43,797 nt of DNA from assembly GCA_017451225.1 (NCBI GenBank), contig JAFSPZ010000013.1, positions 1-43,797 on the forward strand, given 5' to 3'. This document shows positions 7,900-16,738 of the stretch, one piece after another. The DNA is from Muribaculaceae bacterium (GTDB lineage Bacteria; Bacteroidota; Bacteroidia; Bacteroidales; Muribaculaceae). Both the position numbers and the translations under genes were made by a program. Under the pieces are notes generated by a model. The model did not search any database, was not told where the DNA came from, and was given only the letters and a program-made list of their open reading frames with translations. Numbering within the stretch: position 1 is the stretch's first letter; the number at the start of each line of letters is the position of its first letter.

Positions 7900-7922
7900 G
7901 ATTGTCAATGGTAATTGTGATG

Positions 7923-7953
7923 CAAATATACAACCATTTTGTCAAATGGCAAA
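7923..7953 (-). promoter_or_regulatory. Promoter of the UvrA-like gene
   Basis: Minus-strand TTTG (7950-7953), 19 bases, TATATTTG (7923-7930). The -33 box overlaps the end of the terminator of the giant upstream gene. Confidence 0.72.
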
Positions 7954-7982
7954 GCCACCTCGGCATCGCGTCGAGGTGGCTT
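7952..7982 (-). terminator. Terminator hairpin of the giant surface-protein gene
   Basis: AAGCCACCTCG (7952-7962) pairs perfectly with CGAGGTGGCTT (7972-7982) around a 9-base loop, 48 bases after the stop of the 8031-14606 gene. The following minus-strand sequence (TGCCATTTTG-like) is only weakly T-rich. Confidence 0.75.
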
Positions 7983-8030
7983 CTGGTTGTTACTATATAA
8001 ATAATAAATTACTTTGTGCTCTTTTGGGGC

Positions 8031-11000
8031 TTAGAACACGGCTTTGGCCGAGCGTGTCGTGCCATCGGTGTAGCGTGTCACGATAATGTTAACGCCACGG
8101 AATGGACTGTCGCTCACTTGTCCTGCTACATTGACATACTGGCGGCTCTCGACAATCTTGCCGTTCTCGACAATAATGCCTTCGATGCCGGTAGCGTTGT
8201 CAACGTAGATTGACAGTTTGATGTATTGGGTCTTGCCCTTCTGGGTGGCGCCAATAATCATTGCACGGCCGCTGTTGTTGGTCTTGGCGTTGATGTTCAG
8301 CATGCCGTCACTGTCAATTGCCAGATCAATGTCTTCACTCTCGATGTCGAGAAGAGCAGGAGCACCACCGACGGGAGCTGCTTCACCCAAGTCTTCAAGA
8401 GTGTAGATTATGCTAGAACCGTCCTCGTCAAGAGTGAAGAGCGCCTTAAGGTCAAGGTTCCAATTGCCAACTTTATAGGTGCGAGACTCCTCGGCGACAA
8501 GGTCGCGCTCGCAGTTGAAGTCGTCGAGGGCGAAGTAGGCTGCAGTATTCAAACCATATTGACCCTTATCACTGCCATCAAGCAGGAAGCGCACCTTAGC
8601 AACCTTGCCCAGAGGACGGAGGTCCATCCACTGCCAGGTGTCAAGGATATAATGGTCGAGTGCATTTTCGCTGCGGTAGTCGGCGAGATAGAAGTCGGTG
8701 CGAGCGGTCTCCTCGTCGTCGGCATCAAATCCCACTGCGGTGAGTTTGAACCACGAACCCTGAGAGAAGGCGGTTGCAAAGCCGTCGCCCACAGCCATAC
8801 CATTGTAGGCATAAGCATTGTTGCTCACATACACACCCTTCAAGTTGTCTCCGTCGGCGCTATTGGTAATCTCGATGAATTGACCCTCGGGGAAGGCGAT
8901 AGAGAAGTTGCTCGAGCCGTTGTGACCCTCGCCCACTGCGCTATGCCACTGGTCATTGAGAGAAGCATAGCTAGTTGCTGTCTCGTTACTCAGTGAGTAG
9001 CCATACCAGTAGTTGTAGCTTGGCATTGCACCGTTGTTAAAGTAGTAAGAACCGCTATAGAAGCCGTCCTCAACCATCGATGCTGTGGTTGGGTCATAAG
9101 CCCAGTGGCTCTCGTCATCGAGATAGTTGTCGTCCATCGATGCTGTCACCGCCTCGCCCAGCACGCGCACGCCAGTCTTGGCAGTTACGGTCTGTCCATC
9201 GGCACTGGTCACCGTGAGACGATAGCCATAAGAATACTCAGGAGCAACATTGAGAGTAGCTTCGTTGCCCACAACCTTGTTCATCTGGTCACGCCACTCA
9301 TAGGTGTAAGGCTCGTTGCCGCCAGCCACTACAGGAGTGATAGTAGCGGTCTCGCCAGCATTGATCGTGGCAGCCACCTTATTGAGAGTAGCGGTCAATG
9401 GCTCGATGTGGCGCAGAGTGGTGAACTCCTCGGTCTCGACCACGTCGCTCTCCTCGCCAAGTGGGCTCACTACCATGAGGTAAGCCTTGTAGGTAGTGTT
9501 TGGAGTAAGGTCGGTGAGGTTAGTGTTCACCTCGGTATCAGCAGTGATGTCGACGCCATCGGTCTCCTTGAGTTGGTCGGCAGTCACGCTCTTGAGCATT
9601 GGTGTTCCACTAGGCTCGTCGCCAACTGTCTCAACCATGTAATATAGCTTGCCGCCCACACTCCACTTGCTCTTAACGGTTGCAGTGGTCTCGGTGATGT
9701 CGTTAACGGTTGGATAACCCTCGGCAATCTCGGGTTTCTCAACTACAACCTCGGCAAACTCGTAGGCACCAATGGTTGGAGTTTCGGCATTGCGCTGCTT
9801 GCCGTCGGCATCGGTTGTGATGAAGTCGACAGGCACACCGGCGTTAAGGTTGCGAGCGCTGAGCAGGTGGTTGTCGATGTCGCTCATGAACTCGGCTTGC
9901 TCGGCAATGTTGCCTTGCTTGTTGTCGAGAGCATTGAGATCGTCGATAGTAGCTGCATGGTTCTCGAAGAGAGTTCCCGATGCTGCATACACAGCGTTGT
10001 TGGTCATAATCAACGCCTTGGCGTCGTCGGCACTGTTGATGTAGGCAAGTTTGCCGTTAGTGGTGAAGTTCTGCAGCAAGTTGTTCTGCATCTTCATTCC
10101 AGTGTAGCGGTTGCCGCTGCCAGCAGTGTAGTAAACATAGCCGTTGCTACCGCTCACGCGCACAGTGTTGTTGTAGAACGCGATGTTCTTAGAGTCGGCA
10201 GTCACTTGCAGGCCAGCGACACTGCTGCTTGAGGCGTTGGTAATAACAATACTGTTGTTGTAAACAAGGATAGGGTTCTCTGCGCTCTGACCCTCACAAC
10301 CCTGACGCATGTAGATACCTTGCGAATAGTAGGTGTGAGTGTGGGTAATCACGTTGTTGCGAACAATCATGCTGCCTGAGTTGCGGTAGATGTCCATCGA
10401 GTTGTAGCCTGTAGCGGTTGATGTGCTTTGGCTGATGTTGTTGTTCTCGATAAGGGCGTTGGCAACGTCGGTGATATAGATACCCTTGCTGCGAGGCTCA
10501 GATATCTTGTTATTGGTAATTATATAATCGAGTGCATCGGGCACAGCCACTGGACCAGGACCAGTGAGGCCCATTGCGATGTAGCCACCATAGAACTCAT
10601 TGCCATCGATGGTGAGGTAGTCGTTGTTCATGCCACCCTTGTCTTCCAAAGTGCCCACATTCTCGGTCTTGAACAAGTTCATGCCGCTGTAACCGCTGGT
10701 CACGAGCTCGGCCTTGAGGTAAGAGTCTTTGAGTGTGAAGTGGCGGCTCTGGTTGTAGATGTGGATGGCGTAAGGATAAGACTGGCTCTGTGGGATGAAG
10801 CTCATACTTTCGAAGCTTACCCAAGGAGTTGTCTCGACAAATACCATACCCTTCTTGAGCTCACCATAGGCTGGAGCGCTGTAACCGCCACCTGTGATAA
10901 TCACCTTGCTGCGGTCACCACTCTTGCTTACGAAGGTAACGGTGTTTTGCTCGCTTGTGCCACGCACCTTGCTGATGACGATGTTCTCGGCATAGCTGCC

Positions 11001-14000
11001 ATCCTCAACCTCGAAGCGCACAGCTCCCTCCACGCCATTGGCCATGGCAGCGGTAGCGGCGGCAAAGGTTGGGAAGTCGGCCTCGGCACTTGAGCCAATA
11101 ACATAGGTACCCTTGATGCCAGCAACCACCTGGCGCTCGGCATTAGTGCCAGTAACCTCAACAATGTTGTCGCCTTGAGCAACCTCAAGCACTTGCGCGT
11201 CGAGTTTGTTGCCAGTTTCGGCGTCGGCAGCCACATCGTAAGTGAGCCACAGATAGTAGTCACCATTGTCGCTGATTTCGATTGGAGTGTCGAGAGTCAT
11301 TACATTCTCTCCGTCGGCAACTGTAGTGAGCGATGCCACTGGATTAGCGTCGCTGAAGTTGGCAGTGTGATTGGTGTAATAGAGCTTAGCAGCAGTGATG
11401 TCGCTCACGCTGGTAGTTCCAGTTGTTGTGAACTTCACGCTGTTGATAGTGATAGGCTCCTTGTCGCCGCTCACGGTGACCTTGAGCTGCTGCATCAGTG
11501 CGTCGCTCATGTTGCGGTTCACGTTTTCGTTGGTAGCGGTAGCCTCAACACTCTCGATAGCGAATGGGGTCTTCTCGTGCAGTGACACTGCAATTGCCCA
11601 TCCGTCGAGGGTAGTAGCTGTAGAGTTGCCCTTATAATAAACGGTGAGAGAGCCATCCTCGGCCTTGCTCACAAGGTTTGCGGGACCAGTGGTGGTCGAG
11701 TACTTGTTGAGCAGGTTGTCATCGTTGACCTCCTGACCATTGTAAACATACATGTTGCCTGAGCCAATCGAGAATGTGCCCTGAGTGTTGAGTTCAATGG
11801 CGCTGTTCTCACGGCCGGGGATGAAGGTAACGGTTCCGGTGAGACCTTTGCTTACCTTGCCGTCAGGTCCTCCATCGTCGTAGAACATGAGAGGATTGTT
11901 GACAACAATCACGTTGTTGCCTTCCTCCATCAGATAGATGTACTTAACCACGCGAACACCTTCGGGGTCACCGTTCTCAACTGTAGTAACTGTGCCTGCG
12001 GCATCGGTGATTGAGAGGAGCTTGGCGTCGACTTGAGCCTCGGCTTCGGCGTCGGCTTTTACGTCAACGGTTACCCAGAAGTAGTTCTTGCCCTCGGTGA
12101 GCTCACGCTCGCCAGCGACAGAAACCTCGCTCTGTGCAGGATTCTCAACGTTGCCAAACTCTACTGCGGTGGCAAAGTCGTTGGTGTTGTTATAGAATAC
12201 GCTCACTTTGTTAACCGCATCCTCACTGCCCTTAAGGTCGAGAGCGACGTTGTTAATAGTGGCGGTGCTTAGAGTGCCCTCAGTCTCGACTACAAAGTCG
12301 ATGAGCTGGGCATTGCTGGCGCCTGGAGCGAGCACGTCGGTGCTAGTTTGGTTAACAGTCACACCGCTAACTTCCATGTTGTGGTTCTGGAAAGGCTGCA
12401 CAGTGGCGGTCCAACCAGTTCCTGCATAGTAGCTACTGGTGGTCTTAGGATTGAAGCGGATAGTCAGCGAACCATCGGCGCTCTGAGAACGGAGCACTTG
12501 ACCAGGACCAGTTGAGCTCTGGCTTGCGTCTTGCAAGCTCCACAGTAGGTTGGCGTTGTTTACCTCGGTGCCGCTATAAATCTCATAAACGGCTTTAGTG
12601 CCGTAGCTTGAGTTTGAGTAGTATACATCAAATGCCGAGAAGTCGATTTGTGCCACGGTGCCTGCCTCGGCAGGAGTGAAGGTGACGATGTAGTCGGCAT
12701 CTACGGTCTCATACTTGCCATTGTAGCCCTCAGTGTTGGTGAAGGTCCAAGGACCGCTGATAACATGGCTGTGTGAGCCTTGAGTGGCACGGCACACGTT
12801 GTTTACGGTGCGAGTGGCTGTGACTGCAGTCTCGGGAGCCTGGGTTGTCTCGCCCACGAGCACATTGTCGAGCGACAGAGTGATTTGCTCGCCGTTCTGC
12901 GCATTGTCGTTCAGGTCGAGAACTACGGCCACATAGTTGTGACCCTCGATAAGCTCCTTCTCGCCAGTGATGGCGATGCTGGTGCCAGTGACATCCACCT
13001 CACCAAATGGATTGGTAGTGGTGAACTCGTTCTTCTTACCTAAATAATAAGCGCGTGCGCGCGCGATGTTCTTAGCATCGGCGGCAGTGAGGTTGATACC
13101 CTTGAGGCTCAGTGGATTGGCTGTGTTGTCGGTTTGCACGTCGATGACGAGCATCTGGGCATTGGTGTCGCCTGCGCTAACTGTAGCAGTCGACGCTGCC
13201 TCGCCTGTAACACCAGCAAGTGTCATGTCGCCTGGTAGGAACTGGCTCACCAGTGCCTCCCAACCGCTCTTGGGATAACCAGCGGTGCTCTTGAGGTAGA
13301 CTGTTATAGAACCGTCGTCGGCAGTCGATTTCACGATTTCGGGCTCATCGAGTAGGGTAGTGATGAGGTTTGCCTCGTTCACTTCGCGACCGTTGTAGAA
13401 CTTAAACACGTCGTTGTAGCCCACGCTAGAAGTGTTGAACAGGTCGAGCTTCGAGAAGTCAATCTTGATGGCGTTGCCCTCGGTGGCAGGAACAAAGGTG
13501 ATTTGTCCCTCAAAACCTTGGGTAATGTTGCCATCCTTGCCGCCGTCGTCATAGAAGTTGTAGGGCACATCGCCCACAGTGATGACTTGTGGAGTGGTGG
13601 AGATGAGCGCGATAGCAGGTTTGGCGACTGCTACGGGAGTGCCAGCGGTGAACGGAGTCACTCCGTCGGGCATTCCTGCAGTAGCAATTTTGGTAATCTC
13701 AATTGCAGCCTTTGCACCAGGAACGGCATCACCCAGGAACTCTCCGGCAATCGAGAACTTGTTGGTACCCTCGGCTAATGGTTGGTTTAGGGTGAAAGTG
13801 TATCCGTCGCGATTGGTGGCAACAGTAGCATCAAGAGGTGTGTCACCCTTGAACGAAGCCTTCGAGCCTGCATAGAGGCGAAGTTGCGTTGGGTCGATAG
13901 CGTCCTCATTGGTTGTAGCCTTGAACGAGATACTGGTCACGTTGTCGGCATTCATCACGCCTGTGGTGGTGACCTCGGCTGTTGCGAAGTTAATGGCCTC

Positions 14001-14606
14001 GGTGGCAGTAGTGGCAGCATCCACGTTGTCGTAGTTGCTCGAAGCGCCAGTCACGGTCATATCTTCTAGTGTGATACACTTCACGATAGCCTTCCAGCCA
14101 TCAATGGCCTTGGCATAACGGTAAAGATAACCCACCGAGATGATGCCCGAGGCATCGGTAGCCGTGTAGGTTAAGTTCTCGTAGGTGCCGTCGAGCTTCT
14201 CGAGTACATTGCCCTCGGGCAGTGTGGAGCTTGCGGTCACGCCACTTGTTGATGTTGCATAACTGAACGACTCGTCGGGATCGGGGTCGCCAGCATACAC
14301 GTTCACGTAAGCAGGCCAGCTAGCACCGTCGTTGCGCACGTCAAGTCTCTCGAAGGTAAGCTGGATTGCTTTTCCTTCGGCGGGCTTGAACACCGTGAGC
14401 GACTGCGAATTGTTGCTGCTTGAGGATGAGATTCCTTGATAACCATTCATGTCGTAGAAGGTTATCACCTCGTCGGCAGCAACCTCGATGGTCTGCTTGC
14501 CAAATTGCAGCTGATTTACTGTGCGGTCGGCACGCGCAGGCAGTGCCATGGCCACGATAGCCATCAGCAGCACAAGGTTTTTGGAAAGTAAACTTAGTTG
14601 CTTCAT
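8031..14606 (-). CDS. Giant secreted beta-helix/DUF4465 surface protein under B12 riboswitch
   Basis: A 2191-residue exported protein. The signal peptide ends near ARA-D (residue 26) with no lipobox cysteine. Four alternating pairs of CUB-like modules (starts near 30, 341, 606 and 896; e.g. 'FYDDGGPDG' and 'FYNGREVNEANL') and BNR_assoc_N-like beta modules ('LTEGKNYFWVTVDVKADA') fill residues 30-1165. A right-handed parallel beta-helix follows at about 1166-1614 (repeated 'ITNNKIS', 'IENNNIS', 'VRNNVIT' turns). Then come an FN3-like domain (1620-1725), an Ig/PKD-like domain (1728-1815) and a DUF4465-type domain (about 1820-2035). The last 35 residues (PFRGVNIIV, TDG) resemble the end of the other giant protein here and may be a secretion or anchoring signal. 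The leader holds a cobalamin riboswitch, so expression should fall when B12 is plentiful. From memory, DUF4465 domains occur in Bacteroides BtuH-type B12-binding surface proteins. Confidence 0.85.
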   Translation of the reverse strand: MKQLSLLSKNLVLLMAIVAMALPARADRTVNQLQFGKQTIEVAADEVITFYDMNGYQGISSSSSNNSQSLTVFKPAEGKAIQLTFERLDVRNDGASWPAYVNVYAGDPDPDESFSYATSTSGVTASSTLPEGNVLEKLDGTYENLTYTATDASGIISVGYLYRYAKAIDGWKAIVKCITLEDMTVTGASSNYDNVDAATTATEAINFATAEVTTTGVMNADNVTSISFKATTNEDAIDPTQLRLYAGSKASFKGDTPLDATVATNRDGYTFTLNQPLAEGTNKFSIAGEFLGDAVPGAKAAIEITKIATAGMPDGVTPFTAGTPVAVAKPAIALISTTPQVITVGDVPYNFYDDGGKDGNITQGFEGQITFVPATEGNAIKIDFSKLDLFNTSSVGYNDVFKFYNGREVNEANLITTLLDEPEIVKSTADDGSITVYLKSTAGYPKSGWEALVSQFLPGDMTLAGVTGEAASTATVSAGDTNAQMLVIDVQTDNTANPLSLKGINLTAADAKNIARARAYYLGKKNEFTTTNPFGEVDVTGTSIAITGEKELIEGHNYVAVVLDLNDNAQNGEQITLSLDNVLVGETTQAPETAVTATRTVNNVCRATQGSHSHVISGPWTFTNTEGYNGKYETVDADYIVTFTPAEAGTVAQIDFSAFDVYYSNSSYGTKAVYEIYSGTEVNNANLLWSLQDASQSSTGPGQVLRSQSADGSLTIRFNPKTTSSYYAGTGWTATVQPFQNHNMEVSGVTVNQTSTDVLAPGASNAQLIDFVVETEGTLSTATINNVALDLKGSEDAVNKVSVFYNNTNDFATAVEFGNVENPAQSEVSVAGERELTEGKNYFWVTVDVKADAEAEAQVDAKLLSITDAAGTVTTVENGDPEGVRVVKYIYLMEEGNNVIVVNNPLMFYDDGGPDGKVSKGLTGTVTFIPGRENSAIELNTQGTFSIGSGNMYVYNGQEVNDDNLLNKYSTTTGPANLVSKAEDGSLTVYYKGNSTATTLDGWAIAVSLHEKTPFAIESVEATATNENVNRNMSDALMQQLKVTVSGDKEPITINSVKFTTTGTTSVSDITAAKLYYTNHTANFSDANPVASLTTVADGENVMTLDTPIEISDNGDYYLWLTYDVAADAETGNKLDAQVLEVAQGDNIVEVTGTNAERQVVAGIKGTYVIGSSAEADFPTFAAATAAMANGVEGAVRFEVEDGSYAENIVISKVRGTSEQNTVTFVSKSGDRSKVIITGGGYSAPAYGELKKGMVFVETTPWVSFESMSFIPQSQSYPYAIHIYNQSRHFTLKDSYLKAELVTSGYSGMNLFKTENVGTLEDKGGMNNDYLTIDGNEFYGGYIAMGLTGPGPVAVPDALDYIITNNKISEPRSKGIYITDVANALIENNNISQSTSTATGYNSMDIYRNSGSMIVRNNVITHTHTYYSQGIYMRQGCEGQSAENPILVYNNSIVITNASSSSVAGLQVTADSKNIAFYNNTVRVSGSNGYVYYTAGSGNRYTGMKMQNNLLQNFTTNGKLAYINSADDAKALIMTNNAVYAASGTLFENHAATIDDLNALDNKQGNIAEQAEFMSDIDNHLLSARNLNAGVPVDFITTDADGKQRNAETPTIGAYEFAEVVVEKPEIAEGYPTVNDITETTATVKSKWSVGGKLYYMVETVGDEPSGTPMLKSVTADQLKETDGVDITADTEVNTNLTDLTPNTTYKAYLMVVSPLGEESDVVETEEFTTLRHIEPLTATLNKVAATINAGETATITPVVAGGNEPYTYEWRDQMNKVVGNEATLNVAPEYSYGYRLTVTSADGQTVTAKTGVRVLGEAVTASMDDNYLDDESHWAYDPTTASMVEDGFYSGSYYFNNGAMPSYNYWYGYSLSNETATSYASLNDQWHSAVGEGHNGSSNFSIAFPEGQFIEITNSADGDNLKGVYVSNNAYAYNGMAVGDGFATAFSQGSWFKLTAVGFDADDEETARTDFYLADYRSENALDHYILDTWQWMDLRPLGKVAKVRFLLDGSDKGQYGLNTAAYFALDDFNCERDLVAEESRTYKVGNWNLDLKALFTLDEDGSSIIYTLEDLGEAAPVGGAPALLDIESEDIDLAIDSDGMLNINAKTNNSGRAMIIGATQKGKTQYIKLSIYVDNATGIEGIIVENGKIVESRQYVNVAGQVSDSPFRGVNIIVTRYTDGTTRSAKAVF

Positions 14607-14631
14607 AGTTAATTAATTATGTTAATAAAAT

Positions 14632-14663
14632 CGTCATTTCACTATACTCTCGGTGAAACGACG
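14632..14663 (-). promoter_or_regulatory. Candidate riboswitch expression platform (terminator-like hairpin)
   Basis: On the minus strand CGTCGTTTCAC (14653-14663) pairs with GTGAAATGACG (14632-14642) over 11 bp, with one G-U pair, around a 10-base loop. It is followed by ATTTTATT and then the start codon 25 bases on. Two further small hairpins lie upstream (14698-14715 and 14668-14682). This could act as a regulated terminator or hide the start site. Confidence 0.55.
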
Positions 14664-14815
14664 AAACAACATGAAGCATGTTACGAAATGATGCACTACA
14701 CCATGGCGATGGTGTGCAAAATGGCTATAGACGCCCCTCAGCGATGCAAATAGCTTGAAAACCTGCGATGTGTTCCGGCTCTAATTCCACGAGAGCACGA
14801 AAAATTTTTAACGAT

Positions 14816-15012
14816 AACGAGGCAGGTCTTCTGGCTAATTCCCATCGCTCGCCTTGGGGCCTTCCCACCAAAAAACTGGCAGTGACCGAAAATTGTGAAA
14901 ATTCGGCAAGCGACATGTGGGGAAAATACAGCAGCGGGTTCTGCCCAGGATTCTCACCTGTGTTCCCTTTTCAGCCAACAGTGGAGCGGGTGCTCATGCT
15001 GGCCACCACATT
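14816..15012 (-). ncRNA. Cobalamin (B12) riboswitch aptamer
   Basis: Read on the minus strand, the leader has the conserved cobalamin elements in order: AAAAGGGAACACAGGTGAG near the 5' side, then AATCCTGGGCAGAACCCGCT, then a CACTG...GGGAAGGCC segment, and finally the B12 box GCCAGAAGACCTGCC (14821-14835). Transcription probably begins near 15015, so the aptamer opens the transcript. The only gene downstream on this strand is the giant surface protein starting at 14606, about 210 bases away. Confidence 0.93.
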
Positions 15013-15021
15013 ATCACGCTG

Positions 15022-15053
15022 CAAAGGTAAGCACATTTTGCCATTTCACCAAA
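15022..15053 (-). promoter_or_regulatory. Promoter of the B12 riboswitch transcript
   Basis: Minus-strand TTTG (15050-15053), 20 bases, TACCTTTG (15022-15029): a near-perfect Bacteroidetes promoter. The predicted start, about 15015, leaves a leader of roughly 410 bases before the coding start. Confidence 0.82.
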
Positions 15054-15185
15054 TCGTTTGATGTTTATTGTTTGTCACTGTGAAAACATTTTTGTGGTTT
15101 GTTGATTAATAATCAAAATGTCAATAAATTCACACTTATTATAGATTATTTTCGATTTTTTTGTGATTTGTCCAAAAAAATATAT

Positions 15186-15193
15186 TACCTTTG
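15186..15193 (+). promoter_or_regulatory. -7 promoter element of nagA
   Basis: TACCTTTG, 42 bases before the preferred ATG. TTTG boxes upstream (15160-15163, 15167-15170) are at non-ideal spacing. Confidence 0.6.
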
Positions 15194-15234
15194 TAAAAAG
15201 AATTAAAAACCATAAAAAACAGCATTTCCTAGCG

Positions 15235-16401
15235 ATGTTAACCCAAATTTATAACGGTCAAATTCTTACCCCTTCGGGGTGGATTAATAGTGGCTCGCTG
15301 CTCTTCGAAGACTCGCGCATTGTCGAGATAAGAAAGAACAGCAACATCGAGCCGCGTGCCGAGACCGCTATAAATGCATTGGGAATGTATGTGGTACCGG
15401 GAGGCATTGAGCTTCATTGTCATGGAGGTGGCGGATGTGACTTCATGGAGGGGACCGAAAAAGCTTTTCGCACAGCTGTCTTGGCGCACCGCAAGCATGG
15501 AACAACATCCATTTTCCCTACTTTGTCGTCGGCTTCTCTACCAATGATCGAAGCGGCGGCACACACATGTGACGAACTTATCGAAGACCCCTTCAGCGGA
15601 GTGCTTGGTCTTCACCTTGAAGGCCCTTATTTCAACCCACTCAAAGCCGGAGCCCAGATGCCGGAACTCATACGCCTTCCCGATCCAGAGGAATATCATC
15701 ATGTGGTAGAGGATTTCAATTGCATTAAACGATGGGATTCGGCTCCAGAGTTGCCAGGAGTCGTTGACATGGGACCATATCTCACAGGAAAGGGCGTTCT
15801 GCCCTCGATTGCACACACTGCAGCCGAATTTGACGATGTGAGATCGGCCTACGAAGCAGGCTACACGCATGCTACACATTTCTACAATGGCATGCCAGGT
15901 TTCCACAATGTGCGTGAGTTCAAGCATGCAGGAACGGTTGAGGCTGTTTACCTAATGGAGAATATGACAGTCGAGATGATTGCCGATGGAATTCATGTGC
16001 CGCCCACGCTTCTTAAGCTTGTTTACCACATGAAAGGTGTGGAGCGCACTGCATTGGTGACCGATGCTCTAGCGGTGGCAGCCAGTGATAGCGACAAGGC
16101 TTTTGACCCTCGTGTTATCATTGAGGATGGAGTGTGCAAGCTAGCCGACCGTTCGGCTTTGGCAGGAAGTATTGCGACCATGGACAGGCTCATCGCCACT
16201 GCAGTTCACATGGCCGATATACCGCTTCAGGACGCTTGCCGCATGGTTGCCGAGACTCCTGCGCGCATCATGGGCGTATATGACCGTAAGGGTTCGTTGC
16301 AGCGTGGAAAGGATGCCGACATCCTTCTCCTTGATGAGGATATTAACCTCAAGGCTGTTTATTGCATGGGCAATAGGGTGAACCTTGAAGAGAAAATTTA
16401 A
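15235..16401 (+). CDS. nagA: N-acetylglucosamine-6-phosphate deacetylase
   Basis: NagA removes the acetyl group from GlcNAc-6-phosphate, feeding host-glycan or cell-wall amino sugar into glycolysis or peptidoglycan recycling. This 388-residue amidohydrolase has the metal-site start ELHCHGGGGCDF, the segment IAHTAAEFDDV, then THATHFYNGMPGFHNVREF, the IADGIHV strand and the catalytic-aspartate motif LVTDALAVAA. I choose the ATG at 15235 (MLTQIYNGQIL) because family members begin there and the -7 box lies at 15186-15193. An ATG at 15163 would place the promoter inside the gene. It is divergent from the B12-controlled gene. No nagB or transporter lies nearby, so it is a single-gene unit followed by tRNA-His. 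Confidence 0.94.
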   Translation: MLTQIYNGQILTPSGWINSGSLLFEDSRIVEIRKNSNIEPRAETAINALGMYVVPGGIELHCHGGGGCDFMEGTEKAFRTAVLAHRKHGTTSIFPTLSSASLPMIEAAAHTCDELIEDPFSGVLGLHLEGPYFNPLKAGAQMPELIRLPDPEEYHHVVEDFNCIKRWDSAPELPGVVDMGPYLTGKGVLPSIAHTAAEFDDVRSAYEAGYTHATHFYNGMPGFHNVREFKHAGTVEAVYLMENMTVEMIADGIHVPPTLLKLVYHMKGVERTALVTDALAVAASDSDKAFDPRVIIEDGVCKLADRSALAGSIATMDRLIATAVHMADIPLQDACRMVAETPARIMGVYDRKGSLQRGKDADILLLDEDINLKAVYCMGNRVNLEEKI

Positions 16402-16465
16402 CGGTTTTTTCTCCTCGTGATTATATTTCCATTTTTCCAAAAAAACAAAAAATCTCCCTAAAGTG

Positions 16466-16496
16466 TTGCACAAGTCAAAAAAACACTTTACCTTTG
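16466..16496 (+). promoter_or_regulatory. Promoter of tRNA-His
   Basis: TTG (16466-16468), 20 bases, TACCTTTG (16489-16496), ending about 18 bases before the tRNA 5' end. Confidence 0.75.
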
Positions 16497-16514
16497 CAGT
16501 CGCAATTGAAAAAT

Positions 16515-16589
<75 letters not shown>

Positions 16590-16595
16590 CTATAG

Positions 16596-16633
16596 CAAGC
16601 TCCTGAACAAATTGTTCAAGGGCTTGTTTTTTT
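16596..16633 (+). terminator. Terminator after tRNA-His
   Basis: CAAGCTCCTGAAC pairs with GTTCAAGGGCTTG with one mismatch and one G-U, followed by seven T residues (16627-16633). Confidence 0.85.
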
Positions 16634-16643
16634 GTTGCCATTT

Positions 16644-16674
16644 TTTGAGGATTCCTGTATTTTTGCTAATTTTG
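16644..16674 (+). promoter_or_regulatory. Promoter of the ADP-ribosylglycohydrolase gene
   Basis: TTTG (16644-16647), 19 bases, TAATTTTG (16667-16674), 65 bases before the ATG. Confidence 0.68.
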
Positions 16675-16738
16675 TGTTCTTATAATTGCCAATAGGAATA
16701 CATTATTTATATTAACACACTTTGAAATACTCATTATT

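Noticed and set aside
8226-13875. Many long plus-strand open frames opposite the giant gene (e.g. 8226-8996, 10428-11093)
   Set aside because: They are antisense shadows produced by the codon bias of the 2191-codon gene; none shows a recognisable domain.
14725-14916. Short minus-strand open frame in the riboswitch region
   Set aside because: It overlaps the conserved B12 box and aptamer core; the sequence is explained by RNA structure, not protein.
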